DNA of 64,000 bases from Pestalotiopsis fici W106-1 (taxonomy: Eukaryota > Ascomycota > Sordariomycetes > Amphisphaeriales > Sporocadaceae), in NCBI RefSeq assembly GCF_000516985.1, contig NW_006917094.1, positions 930,001-994,000 on the forward strand. Direction: 5' to 3'. Under the pieces are notes generated by a model, which had not been told where the DNA came from, did no database searches, and saw only the letters and a program-made list of their open reading frames with translations. Positions 22,045 through 33,493 of the stretch are shown piece by piece; the stretch's first letter is position 1; each line of letters starts with the position of its first letter. Both the position numbers and the translations under genes were made by a program.

Positions 22045-23112
22045 CTATACGTGCGAACGTCCTTGGAGTGATAGTTGCTGGTTCAATACAGAGCTGACCA
22101 AGTCCTCCATGGATCGCCAATTGATTCCTAGATCGCGCCCTGCCCGACTGGTATCGGCAACAAGCCTCTGATGGAACGGCGGAGTAAGTTTCAGCTCGAG
22201 TTCGGGATATTCCTTCTTGACGAAATCCACCACGTGTTGCCATGTAAAGGCCTGACCCGAGAGGATATACTCTGTCCCGCTCGGCACATTCTTTTCCAAG
22301 GCAAGGATAAAAGCCCTGGAGACATCCCTCACGTCGACGCACGTCGGAGGGATCTTGGGCTGCTCCGACTGCAGAGACATCCAGAACAAGGCGTTCATGC
22401 CACCAATATCTTGCGCCTTTTGCTGCACTAGGCTGGGACCCAGCACAAATGTTGGGTGGAAGGAAATTGTGGTAAAGGCCGGCTGGTGTTGCTGGTTCCA
22501 GTTGCGGTATGCCTGGTGGGCCAGAGTCTTGGAGGCTTGGTACTTGAGGCTGTGGCCAATGAAACCTTCTGGCAACGGCCTTTCCAGGTCGACCGGAATA
22601 ACTTCGCCCGTGTTGTCTATATCGGAAAAGGTGAAGGTTAATCAGCTTATCACTTACAAGCAAGGGCGCAAGTATAACGTACCAGTCACTGAAAAGTCCG
22701 GGGCGGCAAGAGCACCAAGGGGCATAAGCGACAAGACAGACGCCATGACAATGACTTTTTTGATCGTCGTGTGAGATTGAGCGGCCTCTAGAACCGCGAC
22801 AGTTCCACGCTCGGCGGGCTCGACGTAGTCTGTCTTGATGTCGGAACCCCTGCCGGGCATGGGCGAAGCAAGGTGAAAGACATGATCAATACCCTCCAGA
22901 GCACCACGAATAGCTTCGACGTTGCTCAGGTCAGGAATGACAACGAAATCAAGTTGGGAAAGATATGGTGCCAAGAGCTTCTCCAGAGTTTGCTGCTGTT
23001 CTGGCTTGCGAATGCTTAAGCGCACACGGCAACCAGCTTTGAGAGCGTCTTGCGCAACATGGGAGCCAATGAAGCCTGTAGCCCCAGTGATGAAAATAGT
23101 CTCTGCCGCCAT
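22045..23112 (-). CDS. NAD(P)H-dependent reductase, cinnamoyl-CoA/dihydroflavonol-reductase-like
   Basis: Two minus-strand exons (23112-22683 and 22616-22045) give 333 aa, the normal length for extended SDR reductases of the DFR/CCR type. Residues 8-15 form GATGFIGS for cofactor binding, followed by R-K (SIRKPEQ), which suggests NADPH preference. DHVFHLASP and the catalytic YQASK (YxxxK, after the intron) are present, with HPTFVLGPSL and the downstream DVRDVSRAFILALE. The single intron has a GTACGT donor and ATAG acceptor. Family members reduce ketones or aldehydes of secondary metabolites or methylglyoxal-type substrates; the substrate here is not predictable. Confidence 0.9.
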
Positions 23113-24019
23113 ATTGAGCGAGAGCGAGATTAGTTGAGTAGACTAATTGAAATCTAGGTATGTAATGTCGAGATGTCATGCGATGCTGCTGAATCAATGC
23201 TATATATAGCCTACAAGAGTGACGCGATCATGCGCATGCATTTAAACAACTCACCATGGCTATCTTCGGACACTTGAAGCTTACAAACCAATTCTGGCAA
23301 ATTTACGACAACTCGATCTGCGAGACTACACAGAGCCTCACATTCGGGTTTTGCGTGTTCATGGCGTTAGTAGTGTGCTATACTGCCATGCCATTAGCGG
23401 ATTCTGGGCCTTCACCGACGCGCGTAGTCTTTAGCTTTGTAAGCCCCACGATCATAAATCAAATTAAGGAAAAGCAGGTGTGTCTGTATGAAAATAAACC
23501 ACAAAATATGGAGTCGAGAATGATATAGGAGACTATATCAGGACAGTTTATTTGGGCGTGTTTTTGGCGGCGGACACCCTTAGGCGTACGCCCGCAGCCC
23601 CGCAGCAGTCACCAACCAGTTACCACACGTTTGGCGATCCCGAGGCCCCGTTAAGAATTTGAGATTATGTGATCCCGAGAAATCGCACCCCTCCAACCCA
23701 TCCCCCTTTGGAAGCATAGTCGCGTGTTGAATTTGAGTTTGATTTGTGAACCAGAGTCAGTAATTGATATCCGTTGCATTTTGCTTATCACATTTCATCA
23801 ATATTGCCTCATGATTCATCCTTGGCGTCGGCAGTTTGGTGACAGCTTTGCTCGGCTCCGAATGCCACTAAGATGGGCACTACTTGGAACATGTTGGTTA
23901 TAAAACATGTTTATCCAGGTTCATGAATGCTTCCATTCAGCAAATACAAGAAACGACACAACATTTGTGGCACTGCACTTTATACACCAATCTATCTTGC
24001 TATTCAGAAATTTGAAACA
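23113..24019. other. Divergent intergenic region
   Basis: About 900 bp between divergent starts. It contains a short GC-rich block (about 23560-23650) in otherwise AT-moderate sequence. A plus-strand open frame at 23256-23528 has no recognisable feature. No gene supported. Confidence 0.4.
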
Positions 24020-24457
24020 ATGCCTCTCTGGTTGATATACCACACTGACGACACTTTTGTCGACAATGAATCCAAGGCCGCCTTGTCTCGGGACATAACC
24101 AAATTCTACACCAACCTGAGCCTCCCTGCCTTTTATGTCGTGGTCAACTTTATCAAGCTCAACGGCAACGACATGTGGGTGGGCGGAGAGCCGCGGTCGG
24201 GCAAGCCGTTTGTTCGCATCACCATTGACCACATTGCCATTCACGTCCCCGACGACGACGCCATCTATCATCGCACCACGGCCCGATTCGACGAGCTTCT
24301 CAAGCCCCACGTGGCCGACAAGGGATACAGTTGGGAGTTCCACGTTGACGAGACGGAGCGCAGGCTGTGGAAGGTCAATGGGTTCATCCCGCCTGCTTAC
24401 AAGAGTGCCGGAGAGCAGCTCTGGGTCAAGGAGAACAAAGCAGTGCCGTATGAGTAA
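24020..24457 (+). CDS. Tautomerase-superfamily protein, cis-3-chloroacrylic-acid-dehalogenase-like
   Basis: A single-exon frame of 145 aa starting M-P, so removal of Met exposes the N-terminal proline that is the catalytic base of the tautomerase superfamily. The length, about double the 4-OT monomer, and the pattern YHTDDTF...FY..LSLPAFYVVVNF...WVGG...VRITIDHIAIH...R fit the cis-CaaD-like fungal tautomerase family (Tautomerase_3). Several basic residues (His, Arg) around 70-95 are candidates for substrate binding. The natural role in fungi is unknown. The chosen ATG is the only one giving Pro-2; the longer upstream frame is discarded for that reason. Confidence 0.85.
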   Translation: MPLWLIYHTDDTFVDNESKAALSRDITKFYTNLSLPAFYVVVNFIKLNGNDMWVGGEPRSGKPFVRITIDHIAIHVPDDDAIYHRTTARFDELLKPHVADKGYSWEFHVDETERRLWKVNGFIPPAYKSAGEQLWVKENKAVPYE

Positions 24458-25153
24458 TTGCATGCGACTTATTATTGGCTGTTGAAATGGGGCTCCTTTA
24501 TACATGCCAAGCTGATCAATGGGTTCTATGCTATACGGTAGAGTCTTGGTGTTACTACTGAACCATTTGCTTTCCTCCACCTATCCTTGTCCATGAAAAC
24601 TAAGAATTCATCTCTTTGGAGATTAAGAGTGGCTGTAATGTGATTTTCCATGATTCTGTGAATAGTTTAGACTATAATCATGACAGTGCAAAGTTTAGTT
24701 CTCTTGAAATGACTACACGCAACTATGTGTTGGAAGTATACGTTGTGGATGCATTGCAAGCTTGGATTGAACTGACGCATAAGCGTGGCCATTGGAGCGT
24801 ATTGAATATGATCGTCTCGCGTCGCACGGGGAGTGCTCCAATGACCAGTAAACATCAATTCTACGACATGGGAAACAATCATGGCCCTGTATCATTACCT
24901 ACCTAGATAGTCTAGGCTCCCTAGCTGTTGCTAGCTACATTTGGTACCCTGTCACTCTCCTGCACATGTGTAAGCCCTGAGCCTCCGACCACTGAGAGAT
25001 GCCTCTTGCCAGCCTGCATTAGGCAGCCGCCGAGACGGATAAAGATAATTCATGCCCGGCCAACAGCATTTATGATTATGATTATTTTATCTTTTAATTG
25101 TGTCTCCTACGGGCTTCGCATCTATTTACCAATTGGCTAAAGTATCCATCGAG
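24458..25153. other. Intergenic upstream of ABC transporter
   Basis: About 700 bp, AT-rich in its last 100 bp (attatgattattttatcttttaat around 25070-25100, a possible TATA-like area). The frames at 24616-24906 and its antisense have no motif. No gene supported. Confidence 0.4.
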
Positions 25154-28100
25154 ATGAATTCCACAGCCTTGGCCAACTGTGGTGATGATTCGTTCGGCCC
25201 CAGCGTCAGCTCCCAGGACTGTCGCGGCGGCTTCGACCTCACCTGTGAGCAAGGCTCCCATCATCTCCACGACCGTGACGCTTCAAGATTTTCTGATGCA
25301 AAATAGTGTTATTCGAAGAGAGCATATTGGCAATTTTGCCAGCCGCAATCTTTCTTCTCGTCACGCCCTTTCGCGCTTCTCGTTTGGTTCGCCAAACACG
25401 CAAACTAAAGCTCAATGCTCTGTACGCGGCCAAATTATTGGCGACGGCAGTCTACGTGGGCCTACAGCTTACGTTGCTCGTGCTGTCAAGTGACTCCAGC
25501 ATTCGCACCCACGCCACGATAGCCGCAGCATCCCTGACCTTTGTTTCTGCGCTGATGCTTGCGCCTCTGTCGCATCTCGAGCATGGAAAATCTTCCCGGC
25601 CATCATTTCTCATCAGCTTCTACCTTGGGTTTACTGCCATCTTGGATATAGCCCGTGTTCGCACACAATGGTTCCTGCCAAACAATCGCAGCGTCGCTGC
25701 AGTTTTGACTGTGTCACTAATTGTCAAATGCCTTCTCTTGACATTGGAAGAAATGGGAAAGCGATCGCTTCTACCCGGCACGAGGAGCGGCAACATCTCG
25801 CTTGAAAGCACGAGCGGCCTCTTCAACCGCAGCACATTCTGGTGGCTCAATTCATTATTATTACAAGGGTCCAAGAACATCCTAGACACTGATGCGCTGC
25901 CTCCGATCCGAGAGAAGCTTGCATCAAACAGGTTGGGCGAGACCTTGCAGTCCAACTGGAAGAATTGTGAGGCTTTGAACATCGCATAAAAGAAATCAAT
26001 GCTAAAGAATCATAGGCAATCAGAATAGAAGACACGCTTTGGCCTGGGCGTGTACCTGGGGGTTTCGATATGAGATAATGTTGATTGCGGTTCCCAAGTT
26101 TTGCTACGTCGCACTGAGTCTCAGTCAGACGTTCCTGATTCGGCAAATGGTCACATGGGTCCAGAACAGCGATGCTGCCTCCTCGAATAACACCGGCTAT
26201 GGTCTAATTGGTGCTTTTGCCTTTGTATACATTGGTTTAGCTGTGAGAAGACCAGCACGAAATCCAAACTTCAACCGGGCTAACTATCCAATATTAGTTG
26301 ACCATGGGCTGGGCATCGCATCTGACCTATCGTTTGATGACCATGATGCGCGGTTCGCTCATCACCATCATCTATGACAAGATGGCAACGCTCCCAATGG
26401 CTAGCAGCAATGACTCGGCTGCGATGACCTGTAAGTAGATGCCAATATGCTGTATATAATAGCAAAGGATCCACTTCTAGGGAGCCAAACGTGCCCAGTG
26501 CGAAGAATGACACGCAAGCTCCTTGCCCTGATACACTAGCTAACTCAAGTTCGTACAGTAATGGGAACAGACGTGGCAAGAATTGCAGAGACATACAATT
26601 TCTTGTTGATTGACGCACCCCCAGCTCTCGTTCAACTTGGAATAGCGCTGTATCTGTTGTACTCTCAGCTAGGTGCAGTGTGTATCGCCCCCATTATCGT
26701 TACAATTCGTGAGTAGCCTAGGATCCACGCCATCTTTGGTCTCATCAAGCGTGATTAACAGTACATCCAGTCTCCACAGGACTCTCAACTCAACTTGCTG
26801 GACTTATTGGACCACGACAAAAAGCATGGATCCAAACCATGCAAAAGAGAATCAACTTTACATCCGAGATTTTGGGATTCATGACTAATATTAAGATGCT
26901 CGGACTTGCCAATAAAATGGCCTCCAACATTCGCGATATGCGACAGGATGAGATGGAAACATCAAAAAAGTTCAGAACAGTACAGAGTCTAAATATTTCT
27001 TTAGGTAAGTAGGTTCGTTCATACATGGTTGTGTGTTTGAAATTTAATCACTTTTCAGTCAACATCCCACCAAGCTTCAATCGATTTTTCATCTTTGCGG
27101 CTTACGCAATAGTTGCTCATGTCAACGGTACTGGCGATCTGTCAGTAGCACAAGCGATCACGGCTTTGGCAGCTCTGTCACTGCTTAGCACTCCATTGTC
27201 GACGCTTCTTGTAGCAATACCGACAGGTTGGGGTGCCCTGAGTTGCTTCACTAGGATTCAAGAATTCCTTGTCGAAGAGTCGCGCATTGACCCGCGATCG
27301 ACATACTCTGCCATGTCAGGAAGCTGGGAACAAACAGAGACTCAGCCCAGTAACAGTCTGCTGCAGGCCGCCAAGATCCGCGTGAATCATGCGAGTTTCG
27401 GCTGGTCCGCCTCAAAGCCGGACGTCGTGAGAGATGTCACCAGTTCAATCAAAGGTGAGGCGGTGCTAACCATTGTCATTGGCCCGGTCGGCTGTGGTAA
27501 GTCTACTTTGCTCAAGGGCCTCCTTGGCGAGAGTGCCCGAGCCTCAGGGTCGGTTCATGTCTCGTCGCTCGAAATCGCCTACTGCGACCAGACGCCATGG
27601 ATCAGCAACTGTTCAATCCGTGAAAACATCATTTTCGGCTCCGAGTTTGATGCAAACTGGTACAATACTGTACTTCAGGCTTGTACGCTACACGTTGATG
27701 TAGCCGATATGCCAGGAGGCGATTCGGTTATTGTAGGCAGCAAGGGCGTCAAGCTTAGTGGAGGCCAGAAGCAGCGTTTGGTGAGTTACAAACGACACTT
27801 GATACTCTTTGTGGTGGGAAGATATCCTAAGATTGGCTACCTAGTCAATCGCTCGTGCTCTATACTCCCGAAAGAAACTCGCAATACTTGATGATGTGTT
27901 CAGTGGCCTAGATTCAGCTACAGAGGATTCGGTTTTCCGAGGCGTGTTTGGGCGAGATGGCCTTTTCAAGAAAATTGGGACAACTGTCATCTTGGCCACA
28001 CATTCTGGTGAGTGCGAGAGCTTTCTAATGCATGCTTTGCTTTTTAAGTTGACCGTCAATAGTCAAGCATATTCCCCATGCCGACTTCATTATTGCTCTG

Positions 28101-30584
28101 AATAGCTCGGGAGAGTTGGTCGAACAAGGCTCCTTCATCGAGCTAAATGTTCCTGGAACGTACACATACGGTCTTCAGGTAAAGGTTGAGCGGGGTCTTG
28201 CTGATAAGGAGCACGGCAACAAGGAGACTGTCACAAACAATAAGCCCGAGGCCGCACCTGCGACCAAAGAGAGCGCTTCAGATGAGAGCCGCCAGACAGG
28301 TGACTGGACAGTATACAAATACTATATGCAGGCACTGGGTCCCATGAAGTTGTTAATCTTTGTGCTCCTAGTAGTCTCGTATTCCGTGGTTAATGCCATG
28401 GGAAGTGAGTCCCGACGCACGCCTGGCCAAGCTCAAGACTTTGCTAATCATATACAGGTGTTTGGGTTAATTGGTGGGCATCGAGCAACGAGACCAGTAC
28501 TGATACAAGACTCGGATACTGGTTGGGAATCTTTGGATTCCTGAGTTTCATGGAGGTGCTGCTCATGACCGCTGCAATCGCGTACGTGGATTTATTACTT
28601 TGTGATTGCCAGAGCCAGTATGCTAAAAGTCACAGCTTCCTATGGATCGTCATTGTCCCGAACTCCGGATCTTCCTTGCACAAGGCACTACTTGGAGCTG
28701 TAATGAGGTACGATGGTGCAAATTGCGCATCATGAAGCGCTACTAAACAGTCTCTAGTGCACCACTTTCATTCTTTTCCAAGACTGACACAGGAGTCTTG
28801 ACGAACAGGTGACAGTCTTCGATATGTATCACAAGATACTTGGACTAATATTATTGTAGGTTTAGCCAAGACCTTCGCCTTGCTGACATGACTCTTCCTG
28901 GATCTATTATCAATGTCACCTTCCGTGAGTACTCAACTCCTTTCGATCAAATCACTCACTCATTACTGGTCAACAGAGTTCGCAGGTTGCGGTGTCGTGA
29001 TTGCACTTGCTGTCTCTGCTGTTGGCTACTTTGCTGCGGTCTTACCGTTTATACTCGTGACGCTGTACTTTATTCAGAGATTCTACCTCCGAACATCTCG
29101 ACAGTTGAGATTGCTCGAGTACGTAAAGCAACCCGCACGATCCAAAATAACAAGAGCTTATTCATGTTCAGGCTAGAGGCAGCGGCGCCACTTTTCACAC
29201 ACTTTACCGAGTCTTTGGACGGTTTGACTACAATCAGGTCCTTTGGGTGGACTGCCGTCTTTGCAGAAAAGAGCCGGCATTTACTTGACCGTTCGCAGAA
29301 GCCGTATTATCTCCTCTTTTGTATCCAGAGGTGGCTTGTTCTCGTGCTGGACCTGATCGTGGCCTGTCTCGCTATTATACTTGTTGGCTTAGCTGTCGCT
29401 CTCCACACCCGCGTGGACCCTGGATTGCTGGGTATTGCCTTGGTCAACATGATATCGCTCTCACACTCCTTGACGAGCCTTGTGCAATATTGGACCATGC
29501 TTGAAACCTCGCTTGGCGCCATCGCGCGGATCAAGAACTTTGCCGAGGAGACTCCGGCGGAGAAGTCGCCCTCCGAGCAAAAAAGGGAGCCCAGTGCAAC
29601 GTGGCCCGAAACTGGCGCTTTGAGGTTTCAGCATGTACATGCAAGCTACAGGTAGGCAAGCCTCATGTAACGCCATAAGCTTTACGGTTGGTCTAGTGCT
29701 AACACGCAGAGTCGTATAGCGAAGAATTGTCGCCCGTCATTCAAGATGTCAGCTTTTCCATCAAAGGGGGCGAAAAGCTCGGCATTGTGGGAAGGACCGG
29801 AAGGTGTGTTCAAATTTCTCTTCCCTCTTTCAATTGAAAAAGCCCAAAGAAAGCTAAACTGACCAATTCATAGCGGCAAGAGCTCATCAATACTTGCTAT
29901 CTTACGTATGATCGATGTGGTCTCTGGTGAAATTATTCTTGATGACATCGACCTTGCGGGCGTAGACGGATCCGTTATTCGACAGAAGCTAAACTGCTTG
30001 ACTCAAGACCCATTCTTATTCCCGGGTACGCTGCGGGACAACATGAAGCCGGTAGATGAGGTGACGGATGAAGCGATCATCTCTGCCTTGCAGAAAGTTG
30101 ATCTGTGGACGCTCATCGAGAACAAGGCTGGCGACAACGTTTCGGCGGGATCTGGCGTGTTGGACTACACAATAGATAAGGATTTCCTCTCCCATGGCCA
30201 GCGCCAACTGTTCTGTCTTGCCCGGGCCATGCTCAAGCCTGGTAGGGTGCTGATCCTAGATGAGCCTACCAGCAGGTAAGGCACTTTCAGCTCTAAGATT
30301 TCTGGCTAGCATCTTCAGACTGTGCCAGAACCATACAAAACGACATACTGACGAAAATTTCTAGTGTTGACCTCGAGACAGACGCCAAGATGCAGGAGAT
30401 TATCCGCGCCGAGTTCAAGGATCATACTATTATCGTGATTGCCCACAGGTTATCTAGTATACTGGATTTTGACCACGTTGCGGTGCTAGATGCGGGTCAT
30501 CTCGTGGAATTTGGAAAGCCAGCAGATTTGTTAGAAATTCCCACTAGCAATTTCACCAGGCTATATGGTGGAAGGGCCCAGTGA
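25154..30584 (+). CDS. ABC transporter, ABCC (MRP-type) full transporter
   Basis: Eighteen exons join in frame to 1452 aa: 25154-25244, 25307-25966, 26016-26242, 26298-26430, 26559-26708, 26780-27004, 27059-27780, 27845-28007, 28063-28404, 28458-28581, 28630-28707, 28758-28808, 28860-28924, 28977-29118, 29172-29651, 29720-29803, 29874-30275, 30365-30584. Layout is TMD0-like N-terminus, TMD1 (GPRQKAW, KMLGL), NBD1, TMD2 (TDTGVLTNRFSQDL), NBD2. NBD1 has Walker A GPVGCGKST, signature LSGGQKQR and Walker B LAILDD, with Asp at the catalytic Glu position. NBD2 has Walker A GRTGSGKS, a degenerate signature LSHGQRQ and Walker B LILDEP with Glu. This asymmetry is typical of fungal ABCC proteins. The 28582-28629 intron (48 nt, AAAAG acceptor) is uncertain; reading through adds 16 residues with no stop. 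Substrate unknown, export at plasma or vacuolar membrane likely. Confidence 0.92.
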
Positions 30585-31050
30585 AGAAGAGGGCACAGAA
30601 GATACTAGTTGTTCTTGGCCGATTATGTCACTATCATCCTGTTGCACTGACATAGTCAATACCCACCGCAGATCACCTGCCCAGGTAAATTAGCTCCTTA
30701 GCATCTCTATTTTGTACATCGTAGATCAACTAAGACATCTTTCTATACTTATAAAATCACATCTTCCCCCTCACACATTGGCTCAGGTGAGACCAATGTC
30801 GTAATCTGGTACAGGCGACAGTGTCAAGCCATTCTGGATCGCTGAGTACTTCGGAACTCTATAGATGACGGTGTTCAAGTAAGGAACGCTGGCAAGCACG
30901 GAAGTGACATCCTACTCATGTCTTCGTTTGTCTAATTTTGAATAAAATTATTCATATTATGTTTTACATGAATTGAGCATCGACTATACATCAAGAGATA
31001 AATTACATCAAGAGATAAATAAGAAGCCAAGAACGGTCAATACACTTCAA
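30585..31050. other. Convergent intergenic region
   Basis: About 470 bp of AT-rich sequence with a short duplicated phrase (catcaagagataaatta near 30990-31015). It lies between the stops of the ABC transporter and the next, convergent gene. No gene seen. Confidence 0.4.
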
Positions 31051-32389
31051 CTAGTGACTTGCATTTCCCCCGACGACTATCCCAGCATTCGCTAAAGCAT
31101 GGCAACAGGCGTAATGCGCAATACATTCCGCACAAGCCCGCATCAGATGGCATTTAAGGTAATTCGCCCCTTTCAGGACTGTCTCGCCAGCCAACGCCCC
31201 AGGTGCTTGTATATTGTAATGAAAGAATGCCTGGCAACGCATACAGCGCGCTCTAGGCTGGAAGCCCGGACATGTCAGAGGCACGGCGAGCTCGTGCGGA
31301 TGATTGGCGTTGTGAAAAACCCTGAAGGCGCCGCGTAGGTTAATGACGCCCTGACGGGCGTTGGTGCGGGCGGCGAAATTAGTTGGGACCGGGAGCGCGG
31401 CAATGGCATTCTGGTAATCGAGACGGACTTGAAGAGATTCCGCCGTAAGCCCCATGGGGTCCCTCATGCCGCCGACACCATTCCAGTTGAGCCGTCGCAG
31501 TGGCTGTCGGCACGCCCTGGCCCAGTTTTGAAGAGAGCTAAAAGATCCCCATTCGTCCTGTGATGTCGTGATGACAATCGTCGGTACTTGTCCTACTGCG
31601 CCTCCGTTGGAGCCCGTGCAGACAAATACGGTTTTGGCGATGCCCTTGTTATAGCAGTCCCACCATCCGTTTATGGCAGGCCCTGCGGGGCGAGGAAGGT
31701 TGGCGAGGTTCATGGCCTGCGCAAGAGCAGTGAAGGCGGCTGACGAGACGGAGAGAGAGGCCATCAGCAGCTGATACGTCGTCGAAAGTGGAGGGAACTT
31801 CAGACTCACCCATGTTGTTGCAGTTTGGGTTCCTTGCTACAATTCTGCACAGGAGCTCCACGGTGCCGAGTCCAGACTGTGGCGGCGTTGGCACACCCGG
31901 CGCGTTTGTATTGTCGAGGTTGTTGAGATAGTTGTTATAATTCGGATCTAGCAAAACGTTGGCCACGGTCATGCCCTGCAGATGACTGGTGGCGACAAGC
32001 GTCGCGAAAGTTATATTCTGCATGTTGGCCACGAGCGCGCCGTATGCGACCACAACGGCGGGTGGTGCACCTCCGGCAATCAGCAGTAGAATAGCACCTC
32101 TCACAGTGTCGAGAGCGAGATAGTTCAAGTAGATCAACATCTTCACCAGCTCTGGGCCATCGAGGGCTGATCCCACAAGCGGCGGTGCTCCGGGCCCAGC
32201 AGCGCCCACGTTGTAACATGCCTGGATCGCATTGAGGGCATCCCGAGACAGGACGGAGAGAGTTTCCGCAGCAGACTGTGCTGCCGCGTATTGCCTTAGT
32301 ATGTTTCCAAAAGTGAGTGTCTGCTGGATCTGATGTCTACCAGGAGCAAGATTGACGTGGTAACGCCCTGGCTCTGACCAGACAGGCAT
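31051..32389 (-). CDS. Unrecognised protein with Ala-rich helical N-terminus and Cys-rich C-terminus
   Basis: Two minus-strand exons (32389-31810 and 31739-31051) give 422 aa. The intron has a GTGAGT donor and TCAG acceptor, and the phase-1 junction gives NNMAAFTALAQAM. I do not recognise the family. The N-terminal half is Ala/Leu-rich and probably helical, with a hydrophobic run (AILLLIAGGAPPAVVVAYGALV) that could be membrane-associated or buried. The middle has WWDCYNKGIAKTVFVCTGSNGG. The last ~70 residues hold several paired cysteines and histidines (CMRC, CHLMRACAEC, ACCHA), suggesting a zinc site. There is no signal peptide. It is the first of four consecutive unknown genes with alternating orientation, sharing a divergent promoter with the transglutaminase-like gene at 33494. 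Confidence 0.75.
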
Positions 32390-33493
32390 GTCTACAACAA
32401 TGTGTATAGGGCAAATGTGGATAGATTGATAGTGGGTTACAATGAATCAGAACAAAAGCGAGAGCTTTGTATCCTGCTGAAGAGCAGGGAAGGAAGAAGA
32501 TCACGTTGAGCAAAGACGTAGGGAGTGTCTAATGCGGCGTGATAGCAAATATGGCGAATCGTGGGCGTGGCACTGCAATATAGAACGATGCTTCACAACT
32601 ACATGGATATCCTCTAGATAGCCCTGTACACCAAGAGATTTGGTCTCATGCTAATCACCGCGTGATAGCTTTAGATGACCAAGACGCCGTTACTGTGTCT
32701 ATGAGATGCTCGATCCGGAGCTGAGCGTCACACGCACAATTAAGGCGGTAAGCCTTATTGGGTTCTTCAGCTCACCCCCTGTTTTTGAGGGTTGATACAT
32801 ATTCACAACCGATGTGTTAAGATCATCAAACGAGGTTCGAGTTTCAGCTCACCACGTCTACATGGCATTTTTGTTAGTTGCATTTTACATGGTAAGATGT
32901 GAATGACACGCTGGGTAGAGACAAAATACCCCGGGAGTGAGTTTAAGCCAGGGATCTTTCAGACCGCCAGGGGATATGTCTAGGGGGGCGATGTGCCGAA
33001 TTGGAGGCGTTTAGCCAGCCACAGTTCCTCCACCCCCGGACCGTGCCGTCATCGGCATAGCGGCGTGACCATTTTCATCCAAGGTGACGTATTTGGAAAG
33101 TGCCTTATGGGACAGATTACTCTATGCGGACGATTTTTTTACGTGACTACCGAATAGATGCATGACTAACCCGATAGTCTTTGCTAGCCCGCGAGAACCT
33201 TCAAAAGCCACAGCGCTTAATAGTCAACGGCAGTTTTCTTCGTTCAAATGGACTGAAACTTGTACAGAACTCAATCTTGTTCAGCCAGCCATCTGGACAA
33301 ACCTTCAGGAGGAGGATTCTAATGTTCAACAGCAATTTGCCGCGCGATGTATTGATTTACTAGTCCAAATTCGCTTATATAAGCAGGAGTATATTGCTGT
33401 CAACACTCTTTCTACCATGTATGTTCCATCAACTCCACATCATCCAGAAAGCGCACGTAGGTACACAGGGTTGTTCTTAGTACCAAAATCAAA
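32390..33493. other. Divergent promoter region of two unknown genes
   Basis: About 1.1 kb separates the starts at 32389 (minus) and 33494 (plus). The part around 33330-33430 has a TATA-like ttatataagc followed by a CA/CT-rich leader, fitting a plus-strand promoter. The frame open over 33162-33680 overlaps the real start in another phase and is rejected. Confidence 0.4.

Noticed and set aside
28523..28735. Apparent frameshift in the ABC transporter after TMD2 helix
   Set aside because: A 48-nt intron (or simple read-through) keeps the frame; all 18 exons sum to a multiple of three, so the gene is intact.
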